A DNA stretch of 64,000 bases from Fimenecus sp045655645 (GCA_045655645.1 JAZOPS010000049.1:1-64000); one strand, 5' to 3'; positions 44,399-53,022 are shown, counted from the stretch's first letter. Notes: generated by a model from the letters alone, not told the origin. Made by a program: numbers and translations.

Positions 44399-44861
44399 TT
44401 ATATCACCATTCCCTTTAATATATTCAAATAATCTTGTGCAACCAAGCAGAATATCATCATAAGTAGTGCAAAAATCCCTTGTGTACCAAGGGTCAGCAA
44501 CATCGCGGTCAATGTGAGCAAAACTCAATAATTTATGTATCTTGTTATTTTTATCATAACCGATAATACGGTTTATGTTTCTCATATTTGCACTATCCAT
44601 TCCAATTATGAAATCATATTTTTCATAGTCAGATTTTGTAAGTTGCACAGCTTGTCTTTTAGTATAGGGGATACCCATTTCATCAAGAATTTTCTTTGTG
44701 CCCCAATGAGTATCGTTGCCGATTTCTTCAGTGCTTGTTGCACTTGAACAAATAAGAAACTCATTTTCTAAACCATTCTTTTTAACAATATCTTTCATCA
44801 CAAACTCTGCCATAGTTGAACGACAGATATTTCCGTGACAAACGAATATTATTTTAATCAT
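44391..44861 (-). CDS. Low-molecular-weight protein-tyrosine phosphatase family protein
   Basis: A 156-residue LMW-PTP. The P-loop VCHGNICRST holds the nucleophile Cys8 and Arg14 (C-x5-R) and the general acid Asp123 is in VADPWYTRDF. The tyrosine pair that follows the acid in typical members is reduced to DPWY. In Firmicutes these enzymes dephosphorylate bacterial tyrosine kinases or arginine-phosphorylated proteins; no tyrosine kinase gene is nearby. Its 3' end overlaps the GH-like gene. Start has GGTGATTAT just upstream. Confidence 0.92.
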   Translation of the reverse strand: MIKIIFVCHGNICRSTMAEFVMKDIVKKNGLENEFLICSSATSTEEIGNDTHWGTKKILDEMGIPYTKRQAVQLTKSDYEKYDFIIGMDSANMRNINRIIGYDKNNKIHKLLSFAHIDRDVADPWYTRDFCTTYDDILLGCTRLFEYIKGNGDINA

Positions 44862-44876
44862 ATAATCACCGAAAAT

Positions 44877-44906
44877 AGTTTATCACAAGTTACTATTTTT
44901 TGTCAA
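44877..44906 (-). promoter_or_regulatory. Candidate promoter of the phosphatase/GH-like operon
   Basis: On the minus strand TTGACA (44901-44906), an 18-base spacer and TAAACT (44877-44882), just before the phosphatase ATG. The -10 is weak. Confidence 0.45.
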
Positions 44907-44930
44907 AAAGATTATTACAATATTGCATAA

Positions 44931-44959
44931 TTGACTTTTAATTAAATCGATGATATATT
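44931..44959 (+). promoter_or_regulatory. Promoter of the membrane protein gene at 45011
   Basis: TTGACT (44931-44936), a 17-base spacer and TATATT (44954-44959) with TG one base before the -10. Confidence 0.65.
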
Positions 44960-45010
44960 AACTTAAAAGTCGGTTAAATATCATATTTTGTTTTTTACGG
45001 AGAAAGTAAT

Positions 45011-45646
45011 ATGAATAAAAATATTAAAATGTTTGCAGAGTTCGAGGATGAAAGCAGACCACATAGGCAAATAATATTTGGACTTATAGTAATTACGGTC
45101 ATCTTTTTAGGTCTTTTATATTTTGCTAGTTATAATATACGTTGGCTTTTTTATTTGGCGAGTTTAATTAGTGGTATTTTATTTCTTTTGGGATTACCAT
45201 TATTATTTATTGATACATATATATACAGAAAATTATATTATACATATTTATCTGTTTTTAAATTCCATACTGCATTTCTGTCAATTAATATGTCCTATGC
45301 AGTACTCGCTACAAGTTTTGATATTGAAATATGGTCGTATTTTTTGACTTGTGTGGTAATAGTTCTTATATCTATTATTCTATATTTCTTAAACAAAAAA
45401 CAAATTGAGAAAGGGTTAAAATTAAAAAATCAGCCAAAGATTTATTTTGGATTGATTGTTTTTATTTGTGTTTGTGGAAGAATTATAGCTAAGACTTTTT
45501 TAGTAAACATGGATAATGGTATTCCTATGGTATTAGTTTCTATTGGTTTCTTTGTTGGAACCATTAGTTTCTTAAATGCGGGAGTAAAAGACTTTTTGAA
45601 GTATTACTATATAAAACAAATAGAAAATGAAAAAGAAATATCCTGA
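45011..45646 (+). CDS. Multi-pass membrane protein of unknown function
   Basis: A 211-residue protein I do not recognise. After a polar 18-residue N-terminus it has about six hydrophobic segments (near residues 20-40, 47-67, 85-100, 108-128, 142-160 and 170-188) and a charged C-terminus. No catalytic motif is evident. The start follows TACGGAGAAAG and a good promoter lies upstream, which supports it as a real gene. It is divergent from the phosphatase/GH-like operon and precedes spoIIID, but an apparent terminator separates it from spoIIID. Confidence 0.7.
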   Translation: MNKNIKMFAEFEDESRPHRQIIFGLIVITVIFLGLLYFASYNIRWLFYLASLISGILFLLGLPLLFIDTYIYRKLYYTYLSVFKFHTAFLSINMSYAVLATSFDIEIWSYFLTCVVIVLISIILYFLNKKQIEKGLKLKNQPKIYFGLIVFICVCGRIIAKTFLVNMDNGIPMVLVSIGFFVGTISFLNAGVKDFLKYYYIKQIENEKEIS

Positions 45647-45721
45647 AACACAAACATTTTAGGACGGTTCTTCGGTATCAGATTGTTCCAATAACTAAAA
45701 TTTAATATCTCACAAAAGAAA

Positions 45722-45759
45722 AGCCGATGGGACACCAACCATCGGCTAATTTAATTTTT
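45722..45759 (+). terminator. Terminator upstream of spoIIID
   Basis: AGCCGATGG (45722-45730) and CCATCGGCT (45739-45747) form a perfect 9-bp stem, followed by AATTTAATTTTT. Confidence 0.75.
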
Positions 45760-45763
45760 AAAA

Positions 45764-45792
45764 GTATATTTTTATCTCTCTTTTCATATCTA
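45764..45792 (+). promoter_or_regulatory. Candidate sigma-E promoter of spoIIID
   Basis: GTATATT (45764-45770), a 14-base spacer and CATATCTA (45785-45792). The mother-cell sigma-E consensus is roughly GKCATATT-13/15-CATACANT; the -35 core ATATT and the -10 core CATA match. spoIIID is a classical sigma-E gene. Evidence is pattern plus context. Confidence 0.45.
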
Positions 45793-45816
45793 TTTATGAA
45801 CAAGGGAGGGCTTGAT

Positions 45817-46068
45817 TTGAAAGATTTAGTTGAAGTCAGAGCGGCAATGCTTGGTGAATATATTGTTGAGAATGAAGCAACAGTCAGAGCAACGGCAAAA
45901 GCCTTTGGAATAAGCAAAAGCACAGTGCACATGGATGTTGCTGAAAGGCTTAAAAAAGTTAATCCGTATTTATATAAAGAAGTGCGAAAAGTCCTTGAAA
46001 TTAACAAAGCAGAGCGCCATATTCGTGGTGGTATGGCTACAAAAGAAAAATATATGTGTAAAAAATAG
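45817..46068 (+). CDS. spoIIID: Sporulation transcriptional regulator SpoIIID
   Basis: An 83-residue helix-turn-helix protein. The helix-turn-helix at about residues 22-42 (ATVRATAKAFGISKSTVHMD) and the downstream basic region (RHIRGGMATKEKY) match SpoIIID closely. By family knowledge it acts in the mother cell after engulfment, repressing early sigma-E genes and activating late ones including those for sigma-K. The frame is open upstream through the terminator hairpin, but GGGAGGG at 45804-45810 lies 6 bases before a TTG at 45817, which gives the family N-terminus; an ATG at 45796 has no such site. Confidence 0.93.
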   Translation: MKDLVEVRAAMLGEYIVENEATVRATAKAFGISKSTVHMDVAERLKKVNPYLYKEVRKVLEINKAERHIRGGMATKEKYMCKK

Positions 46069-46097
46069 AATTATTAAGAAAATTTGCCACAAATCAC

Positions 46098-46125
46098 TTG
46101 AATTTTAGCCATATTTGTGTATAAT
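46098..46125 (+). promoter_or_regulatory. Sigma-A promoter of the ileS-like gene
   Basis: TTGAAT (46098-46103), a 16-base spacer and TATAAT (46120-46125). Only about 43 bases separate the expected transcription start from the GTG, too little for a T-box leader. Confidence 0.65.
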
Positions 46126-46174
46126 ATTATCTGTTAAAATATGTACATATATCACTTGAAAGGTGGACATTATA

Positions 46175-49100
46175 GTGGCAGACGAGAAAAATCTCTTTGT
46201 TGACCTTGAACATCAGGTCATGGAACTTTGGGACAAAGAGAAATATTATGAAAAACTTGTTGAGAAAAATAAGGGCAATAAAATGTTCCGTTTTCTTGAC
46301 GGTCCTATCACTGCAAACAACCCAATGGGTATTCATCACGCTTGGGGTAGAAGCACAAAGGATATTTTTATCCGTTATAAAGCAATGCGTGGTTATGATT
46401 GCCGTCGTCAGAACGGTTTTGACTCACAGGGTCTTTGGGTTGAAGTTGAGGTTGAAAAACAACTTGGTTTCAAAACAAAGAAAGATATTGAAAATTATGG
46501 TATGGACAAGTTTACACGTCAGTGCGTTGACCGTGTAAAGCATTTCTCTGGCATCATTACTGAACAGTCAAAGAGACTTGGTCAGTGGATGGACTGGGAC
46601 AACTCATACTACACAAATACAGACCTTAACATTCAGGGTATTTGGCATTTCTTAAAGGAATGTGATAATCACGGTTGGATTCAGCGTGAATACAAGCCAA
46701 TGCCTTGGTGTCCAAGATGTGGTACATCACTTTCAGAGCATGAAATGACAGGCTCATATAAGATGATGACACATAACTCTGTTTTCTTCAAACTCCCAAT
46801 TGAAGAACTCGGCTCAAAAATTCTTGTTTGGACAACAACTCCTTGGACATTGTCTTCAAACGTTGCTTTGGCAGTTAACCCTGAAATTGACTATGTTGAA
46901 GTTAAAATCAAGAGTGATGACCAGACTCTTATTCTTGCTAAAAATGCAATTAAGTACCTTGGTGATGATAAACTCGAAGTTATTCGTGCACTTAAGGGTG
47001 AAGAACTTGTTGGACTTCATTATGAAACATGTTTTGCTGACATTCCTGCACAGCAAGGTTTTGAACACAAAATTGTTGCTTGGGAAGATGTTGCAGCTGA
47101 CGAAGGTACAGGCGTTGTTCACATCGCTCCTGGTTGCGGTATCGAAGACTTTGAACTTGGTGAAAGACTTGGTCTTCCAAAGGTTATGCCTATCGATGAT
47201 ACAGGTATTTATCTTGAAGGCTTCGGCTTCATGACAGGTAAAGACAGCCACACTATCGCTGACGAAGTTTTCGAAAAGCTTGACGAGCAGAACAAACTTT
47301 ATAAAGTTGAGCCACACGAACACAGCTATCCAGTTTGCTGGAGATGTAAGAGCGAAATTGTTTTCCGTCTTGTTCCTGCTTGGTATATTAAGACAAGTGA
47401 AATTAAACCTAAACTTATTGAATGTGCAAATTCAGTTAAATGGGAGCCTGCTTCAAATGGTAAGCGTATGAATGACTGGCTTACAAATATGGGTGACTGG
47501 AATATTTCTCGTAAGCGTTATTATGGAATGCCACTTCCTTTCTATCCATGTAGCTGTGGTCACATCACAGTTATTGGCTCAAAGGATGAACTTCGCGAGA
47601 AAGCAGTTGACCCAGCACAGGTTGATGCGCTTCCTGAACTTCACAGACCATGGGTTGATGAAGTTAAAATTAAATGTCCACATTGTGGTAAAGAAGTATC
47701 TCGTATTTCAGATATCGGTGACGTTTGGCTTGATGCTGGTATCGTTCCATTCTCAACACTTGATTACTTTACAGACCGTGAATCATGGGAAAAGAACTTC
47801 CCAGCAGAATGGGTTACAGAAATGCACGAACAAGTTCGTCTTTGGTTCTACTCAATGCTCTTTATGAGTACTGTTCTTGTTGGCAAGGCTCCTTATGAAA
47901 GAGTTGTTACTAACGGTATGGTTGTTGCAGAAGACGGCTCTAAATTCTCAAAAACAGGCTTTATGATTAAATTCGACGAAGCTGCAGAGAAAATTGGTGC
48001 TGATACTGTTCGTTATCTCTATGCAAGTGCACCAACTAACAATGATGTTCGCTTTGGTTATAACCTTGGCGACGAAGCAAGAAGAAAGATGCTTGGTTTC
48101 TGGAATATCTATACATTCTTTGATACCTATGCACAGCTTGATAAACCAAACTTTGCTGATTATAAAGTTGATTTCTCAAAGCTCACACCAATCGATAAAT
48201 GGCTTGTTGTTAGAACTAATGAATTTTTAGAAAAAGCAACTGCTTATATGGATGATTATAAGTCATCTGCAATGATTAAAGATTTTGAAATCTTTGTTGA
48301 TGATATTTCAAACTGGTATATCAGAACAAACCGTCGTCGTTTCTGGAAAACAGAAGACCAAGCTGATAAGATGGTTGCTTACTGGACACTCTTTAATGCA
48401 CTTAAAGTTTGCGTTCAGACAATTGCTCCTATCACACCATTCATGACAGAATATATCTGGCAGAATCTTATTAAAGTATGTGACCCAACAGTTGCTGAGT
48501 CAGTTCACCTTAGTGATTGGCCAACAGCTCTTGAAGGTATTGAGGATGATGGTGTTATTGAACAAACTGCTCTTGTTCGCGAAGTAATTGCAACAGCAAT
48601 GAGACTTCGTAACGAACAGCAGATTAAAGTTCGTCAGCCTCTCGCAAAACTTTTTGTTTGCTGCAATGCAGAAACTGCTGATAAAATCAAGACTTTTGAG
48701 AAGAATATTCTTGACGAACTCAATATTAAAGCAGTTGAATATATTGATGACATCAATGTTCTTGAAGACCAGTTCCTTGCAGTTAACTTTAAAGTTGCAG
48801 GTGCAGTTCTCAAGCAGAATGTAAACAAGATGAAGCAAACTCTTGAAGGCCTTTCAGCAGATGAAATGAAAGCTCTTACAACAGCGGTTGTTACTGGTGG
48901 TGAAGTAGAAGTTCCAGGTTGGGACGAAAAGTTTGACGCGTCAATCTTTGCTGTTCAGTCAAAGACAAAAGATGGTGTTGTTTCTGCTGAATTTGCTCCT
49001 GAAAGCGTTGTTGCTCTTGACATCGTTCTTACTGATGAACTTCTTAAAGAAGGTGTTGTTCGTGATATTATCCGTCAATGTCAGGTTGCTCGTAAAGATG

Positions 49101-49309
49101 CTAGATATCAGGTTGAACAAAGAATCAATGCATCAATCATTGTTGATGATGAGTTTATCGTAAATGCACTTAATGAAAAACTTTCATACATTGCAGGTGA
49201 ACTTCTTGCTGATTCTGTTGTAATTAATGAAGAAATCAGCGCTGACTATTCAACAGAGTTCTCAATCAATGATAAGAAAATCAAAGTTTCAGTTGTTAAA
49301 GGAGAATAA
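46175..49309 (+). CDS. ileS: Divergent isoleucyl-tRNA synthetase-like class I enzyme
   Basis: A 1044-residue class Ia synthetase whose overall plan and sequence fit IleRS of the longer, type 2 form: a Rossmann core, an editing-domain region (about 190-400, with LVWTTTPWTLSSN at its edge), anticodon-binding helices (SAMIKDFEIFVDDISNWYIRTNRRRFWK) and a C-terminal extension. Signature motifs deviate. The HIGH region is GIHHAWG (52-58); the usually conserved GWDTHGLPVE reads GFDSQGLWVE (81-90); KMSKS reads KFSKT (590-594). CPRCG, CWRC and CPHCG pairs could bind zinc. It may be the cell's IleRS or a divergent paralogue. AAAGGTGG fits the GTG at 46175; an earlier GTG lies inside that site. Confidence 0.75.
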   Translation: MADEKNLFVDLEHQVMELWDKEKYYEKLVEKNKGNKMFRFLDGPITANNPMGIHHAWGRSTKDIFIRYKAMRGYDCRRQNGFDSQGLWVEVEVEKQLGFKTKKDIENYGMDKFTRQCVDRVKHFSGIITEQSKRLGQWMDWDNSYYTNTDLNIQGIWHFLKECDNHGWIQREYKPMPWCPRCGTSLSEHEMTGSYKMMTHNSVFFKLPIEELGSKILVWTTTPWTLSSNVALAVNPEIDYVEVKIKSDDQTLILAKNAIKYLGDDKLEVIRALKGEELVGLHYETCFADIPAQQGFEHKIVAWEDVAADEGTGVVHIAPGCGIEDFELGERLGLPKVMPIDDTGIYLEGFGFMTGKDSHTIADEVFEKLDEQNKLYKVEPHEHSYPVCWRCKSEIVFRLVPAWYIKTSEIKPKLIECANSVKWEPASNGKRMNDWLTNMGDWNISRKRYYGMPLPFYPCSCGHITVIGSKDELREKAVDPAQVDALPELHRPWVDEVKIKCPHCGKEVSRISDIGDVWLDAGIVPFSTLDYFTDRESWEKNFPAEWVTEMHEQVRLWFYSMLFMSTVLVGKAPYERVVTNGMVVAEDGSKFSKTGFMIKFDEAAEKIGADTVRYLYASAPTNNDVRFGYNLGDEARRKMLGFWNIYTFFDTYAQLDKPNFADYKVDFSKLTPIDKWLVVRTNEFLEKATAYMDDYKSSAMIKDFEIFVDDISNWYIRTNRRRFWKTEDQADKMVAYWTLFNALKVCVQTIAPITPFMTEYIWQNLIKVCDPTVAESVHLSDWPTALEGIEDDGVIEQTALVREVIATAMRLRNEQQIKVRQPLAKLFVCCNAETADKIKTFEKNILDELNIKAVEYIDDINVLEDQFLAVNFKVAGAVLKQNVNKMKQTLEGLSADEMKALTTAVVTGGEVEVPGWDEKFDASIFAVQSKTKDGVVSAEFAPESVVALDIVLTDELLKEGVVRDIIRQCQVARKDARYQVEQRINASIIVDDEFIVNALNEKLSYIAGELLADSVVINEEISADYSTEFSINDKKIKVSVVKGE

Positions 49310-49312
49310 AAG

Positions 49313-49525
49313 ATGTTTCAAGTTAGTAAAGATATGAATATCGGCGAAATCCTTGATAATGCAAGAGAAACAGTTCCATTCTTTTTAAGTCTTGGAATGC
49401 ATTGCCTTGGCTGTCCTTCAGCTCGTGGTGAAACTGTTGAACAGGCTTGTATGGTTCACGGTGTTGACCCTGACGAGTTTGTTGAAGGAATTAACACATT
49501 CCTTAAAGAAAACGCAAATAAATAA
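49313..49525 (+). CDS. DUF1858 domain small protein
   Basis: A 70-residue cytoplasmic protein of the DUF1858 family, a small helical domain often next to or fused with redox enzymes. The CLGCP motif (Cys31 and Cys34) is the conserved feature and a further Cys lies at 46, consistent with redox or metal binding. Function is unproven. It starts 3 bases after the IleRS-like gene with AAAGGAG inside that gene's end, so the two are co-transcribed, and it ends at a terminator. Confidence 0.88.
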   Translation: MFQVSKDMNIGEILDNARETVPFFLSLGMHCLGCPSARGETVEQACMVHGVDPDEFVEGINTFLKENANK

Positions 49526-49530
49526 TTTTA

Positions 49531-49560
49531 AATCCCCCTATTTACAGGGGGATTTTGTCT
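49531..49560 (+). terminator. Terminator after the DUF1858 gene
   Basis: AATCCCCCT (49531-49539) and AGGGGGATT (49546-49554) form a 9-bp stem, followed by TTGTCT. The T-tract is short. Confidence 0.8.
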
Positions 49561-49576
49561 AAAAGAGGTGAGTTAT

Positions 49577-50242
49577 ATGAAACTTGACAGCAGATTAATG
49601 GCAATTGCCAATTTAGTAAGAGATAATAAGATTTTTGCAGACATTGGCACAGACCATGCTTATTTGCCTGTGTATTTGGTTGAAAAAGGTATAATAAATA
49701 AAGCAATTGCAGCAGATTTGCGTGTAGGCCCTCTTGAAAATGCTAAGCTTGCTGTTGATTCATATAACTATTCTGACAAAATTGAACTTCGTCTTTCTGA
49801 CGGACTTGATAATTTTAAAGAAAATGAAGTGGAAGAAATCGCAATTGCTGGCATGGGTGGCCTTTTAATTTCTTCTTTTATTGAGCGTACTGTTTGGTTG
49901 AAAAATAGTAATATTCACTTGATTTTACAACCAATGACTCATGTTGAAGAATTGCGAAAAACACTCTTTGATAATGGCTTTATCATTGATAGTGAAGTTG
50001 TTGCAGAAGATGATGATAAACTTTACATAATTGTTAGTGCATATTATTATGGTGATGCAACAGCTTATACTGATTTCGACTTAATTGTCGGCAGATTGCC
50101 ACATAATAATGATGATTTATCAAAAAAACATCTCACAAAGATTTATGAGAAATATAATAAAAAGTTTCTTGCACTAAAAAAAGCCAATAAAGAGTGTGAA
50201 GAATTAGGAAAAATAGTAGGGGAGTTGAGTAAATGGCAATAG
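49577..50242 (+). CDS. trmK: tRNA (adenine-22-N1)-methyltransferase TrmK
   Basis: A 221-residue SAM-dependent methyltransferase of the TrmK (YqfN) family that methylates A22 of tRNA in Gram-positive bacteria. The SAM motif is IFADIGTDHAYLPVYLV, then AADLRVGPLENAK, the second motif EIAIAGMGGLLI and LQPMTHVEELR. The C-terminal third is helical, as expected. GAGGTG precedes the ATG at 49577; a GTG three codons earlier overlaps that site. It overlaps the Nif3-like gene by 10 bases, the conserved yqfN-yqfO arrangement. Confidence 0.93.
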   Translation: MKLDSRLMAIANLVRDNKIFADIGTDHAYLPVYLVEKGIINKAIAADLRVGPLENAKLAVDSYNYSDKIELRLSDGLDNFKENEVEEIAIAGMGGLLISSFIERTVWLKNSNIHLILQPMTHVEELRKTLFDNGFIIDSEVVAEDDDKLYIIVSAYYYGDATAYTDFDLIVGRLPHNNDDLSKKHLTKIYEKYNKKFLALKKANKECEELGKIVGELSKWQ

Positions 50243-50976
50243 TAAAAGATATTTACTCTTTTATTGATAAAATTGCACCTTTTAATATGCAGGAAGAATG
50301 GGATAATTCAGGTCTTCTTGTAGGTGATGAAAATCAAATTGTAAATAAAATCTTATTTGCCCTTGATATTACAACTGATGTTGTGAATCAGGCGATTGAT
50401 TGCAGTGCAGATTTAATAATTACTCATCATCCTTTGATTTTCAAACCTGTTTCAAATGTTTTAAGTGACACCATTATTTATAAGCTTATTGAAAATAAAA
50501 TCAGCATCATTTGTGCTCATACAAATTTTGATAAAGCAATTGATGGCGTAAACGATATACTTTGTAATATAGTTGGTTTAAACAATTTTGAAAAGGTAGA
50601 AAATACTTGTTTAAATATTGCATATACAGAAAAATCAATTTTTACTAAAGACTTTGTTTGTGAAATTAAAGCAAAACTTGGCGGAATTGTAAGATATAAT
50701 TCTGTTGAAAAAAGCATTAATAAAATAGCCGTTTGTAGTGGCTCTGGCAGTGATTATATTCAATTAGCAAAAGAAATGGAATGTGGTGCTTTACTCACAG
50801 GTGATGCATCTCATCATGCTTTTCTTGATGCTGATGAAATGGGTATTTTGTTAGTTGCATCAGGACATTTTGAAACGGAAAACATTGCAATTAAACCATT
50901 ATTAGAAAAGATAGAAAAAGAATTTGAGTTGGATTGTGTTTTAGCAGTACAAAACACACCAATAATCACGATTTAA
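50233..50976 (+). CDS. Nif3-like dinuclear metal centre protein
   Basis: A 247-residue Nif3 family (GTP cyclohydrolase I type 2-like) protein. Metal ligands are visible in LIITHHPLIFKP, ICAHTNFDKA and, near the C-terminus, ASHHAFLDADEMGILLVASGHFETE. Bacillus YqfO is longer because of an inserted PII-like domain, which this short form lacks. The true substrate is unsettled in the literature. It follows trmK by overlap and is followed 8 bases later by rqcH. Confidence 0.92.
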   Translation: MAIVKDIYSFIDKIAPFNMQEEWDNSGLLVGDENQIVNKILFALDITTDVVNQAIDCSADLIITHHPLIFKPVSNVLSDTIIYKLIENKISIICAHTNFDKAIDGVNDILCNIVGLNNFEKVENTCLNIAYTEKSIFTKDFVCEIKAKLGGIVRYNSVEKSINKIAVCSGSGSDYIQLAKEMECGALLTGDASHHAFLDADEMGILLVASGHFETENIAIKPLLEKIEKEFELDCVLAVQNTPIITI

Positions 50977-50984
50977 GAGGCTTT

Positions 50985-52733
50985 ATGGCGTTAGATGGAA
51001 TTACACTGGGACTTGTAAAAAACGAGCTTAGAAACTACATTTTGGGCTCTAAAATTGATAAGATACATCAACCTTCAAAAAATGAGTTGGTGTTTATTTT
51101 GCGTACCCGAAATGGTGGATATAGATTATATTTATCCTGTGACGGTCAAAGCCCGAGAGTGCATTTAACAAGATATAACCTTGAAAATCCTAAAACACCA
51201 CCAATGCTTTGTATGTTACTTCGCAAAAGACTTTGTGGTGCGACGCTTGTCGACATCAAACAGGTTAATAATGATAGAATTTTGATTTTTGAGTTTGATG
51301 GCACAACTGAAATTGGTGATAAAACTAAATACTATATTATCTGTGAGATTATGGGGCAAAGAAGTAATATTATTCTTTGCGACAATGATTACAAAATAAT
51401 TGATGCTGTTAAAAGAGTTGATGAAGAAAAATCAACAGTTCGAGAAATTTTGCCCGGACTTAAATACGAATTGCCACCAATGCAAGAAAAATGTAATATC
51501 TTAACCGCTACAGTAGACAATATAGTAAACAGAGTTTTATCTTATCCTGAAAAGTTGCTTTCTAAAGCGATTTTAGAGTGCATTGAAGGCTTTTCACCAA
51601 TTGTTGCTCGAGAAATTGCATATAGAACCATATTTGATGATAAACAAGTGAGCTTGTTGTCAGATATTGAACAAGAAAGACTTCAAAGTGAAATTGAAAT
51701 AATAAGAAACGAAATTGGCAACAATAAATTCACTCTACTTAATTCTGTTGACGGAGTACCTTTTGATTTTTCATTTACAAATGTCCGTCAATATGGTAAT
51801 TCATTAAGCAAAAAGTCTTATGATTCAATATCAGAATTGCTTGATGATTTTTATTTTGAAAAGGACAAAATAAATCGAACAAAAAGAAAAGCGGCTGATT
51901 TATTTAAATTATTAAATAGCGCAATTGAAAGAACATCAAGAAAAATTAATAACAGAAGACTTGAACTTGAAAAAAGTGTTAATCGTGAGCAAATTAGAAT
52001 TTATGCTGAATTGATTACATCAAATCAATATCGATTAACAGAAAAAGCATCGGTCTATAAATTAGAGAATTATTACGATAACAATAATATTATTGAAATT
52101 CCCGCTAATCCCGCATTGTCTCCGTTACAGAATGCTCAAAAGTATTTTAAAGAATATAAAAAGGCTGCTAATGCTGAAAAAATGCTTTATAATCTTATAG
52201 AAGATGGAGAGCAAGAACTTATTTACCTTGATACTGTTTTAGATAATTTATCCCGAGCAGAAAGTGAAAGAGAAATTGCTGAAATTCGTGATGAGTTAGA
52301 GCAGGGCGGTTATTTAAAGATTAAAAAGGGGAATAAGAATAAAAAAGAAAAACCTTTGCCACCGCTTGAATTTGTGTCAAGCGACGGGTTTAAAATTCTC
52401 GTTGGCAGAAACAATGTTCAAAATGATATATTGACATTGAAAACAGCGAAAAACTATGATATGTGGTTGCACATTCAAAAATATGCCGGTTCTCATACAA
52501 TAATTATTGCAGACAAAAAAGAGATATCAGAGACTGCAATTTTTGAGGCTGCTTCTATTGCTGCGTTTTATAGTAAGGTGCAAAATTCATCGTCTGTTGC
52601 TGTTGATTATACTTTGGTTAAAAATGTTAAAAAGCCTGTTGGTGCAAAACCAGGTAAGGTGATTTATAACACATATAACACAATTTATGTAACACCTAAT
52701 AAAGAGTTAATTGAAAAAATTTGCATAAAATAA
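50985..52733 (+). CDS. rqcH: Ribosome quality control protein RqcH (NFACT family)
   Basis: A 582-residue NFACT protein, the bacterial Rqc2/NEMF homologue, formerly called fibronectin-binding protein. By family knowledge it binds obstructed 50S subunits and recruits tRNA-Ala to add C-terminal alanine tails. The NFACT-N domain starts ALDGITLGLVKNELRNYILG; the Asp97-Arg98 pair in NNDRILIF is at the positions needed for tRNA recruitment in Bacillus RqcH. Coiled-coil helices occupy about 280-430 and the NFACT-R domain follows (ILVGRNNVQNDILTLK). The start is the ATG after AGAGG; the longer frame runs into the Nif3-like gene. Confidence 0.95.
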   Translation: MALDGITLGLVKNELRNYILGSKIDKIHQPSKNELVFILRTRNGGYRLYLSCDGQSPRVHLTRYNLENPKTPPMLCMLLRKRLCGATLVDIKQVNNDRILIFEFDGTTEIGDKTKYYIICEIMGQRSNIILCDNDYKIIDAVKRVDEEKSTVREILPGLKYELPPMQEKCNILTATVDNIVNRVLSYPEKLLSKAILECIEGFSPIVAREIAYRTIFDDKQVSLLSDIEQERLQSEIEIIRNEIGNNKFTLLNSVDGVPFDFSFTNVRQYGNSLSKKSYDSISELLDDFYFEKDKINRTKRKAADLFKLLNSAIERTSRKINNRRLELEKSVNREQIRIYAELITSNQYRLTEKASVYKLENYYDNNNIIEIPANPALSPLQNAQKYFKEYKKAANAEKMLYNLIEDGEQELIYLDTVLDNLSRAESEREIAEIRDELEQGGYLKIKKGNKNKKEKPLPPLEFVSSDGFKILVGRNNVQNDILTLKTAKNYDMWLHIQKYAGSHTIIIADKKEISETAIFEAASIAAFYSKVQNSSSVAVDYTLVKNVKKPVGAKPGKVIYNTYNTIYVTPNKELIEKICIK

Positions 52734-52766
52734 ACCGGAAAGAATTTTCTTTCCGGTTTTATTTTT
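52732..52766. terminator. Bidirectional terminator between rqcH and the DUF378 gene
   Basis: AAACCGGAAAG (52732-52742) and CTTTCCGGTTT (52749-52759) form an 11-bp stem, followed by TATTTTTTT on the plus side and preceded by A-rich sequence for the other direction. Confidence 0.93.
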
Positions 52767-52982
52767 TTATACTTCATCAGAAACGAGAATCTCGTTGTGA
52801 CGGAATAAAAGTGACAAGCACCAAATTCCCGCTAATGCAATTACTGTATAAATAATTCTACTAATTATTGCGCCTTGGCCACCAAAGAGCCAAGCAACAA
52901 GGTCAAACTGAAACAAACCAATTGCACCCCAGTTAATTGCACCGATTATAACAAGAATTAATGAAATTCTGTCAAGCATCAT
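52767..52982 (-). CDS. DUF378 family small membrane protein
   Basis: A 71-residue protein with two membrane helices (about 6-28 and 37-60). The signature ILVIIGAINWGAIGLFQFDLV with its Asn-Trp-Gly turn places it in DUF378 (YuzA-like), of unknown function. A perfect-consensus sigma-G promoter lies upstream (see 53023-53051), so expression in the developing spore is likely. AAGGAGTG precedes the ATG at 52982, with a second ATG right after it. It is monocistronic and converges on rqcH. Confidence 0.88.
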   Translation of the reverse strand: MMLDRISLILVIIGAINWGAIGLFQFDLVAWLFGGQGAIISRIIYTVIALAGIWCLSLLFRHNEILVSDEV

Positions 52983-53022
52983 ATTCACTCCTTAAAATAA
53001 ACGTTGGATTTACCTGCACGAT

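Noticed and set aside
46069..46174. T-box riboswitch before the ileS-like gene
   Set aside because: The distance from the sigma-A promoter to the start codon is only about 50 bases, and neither the T-box sequence nor a terminator is present.
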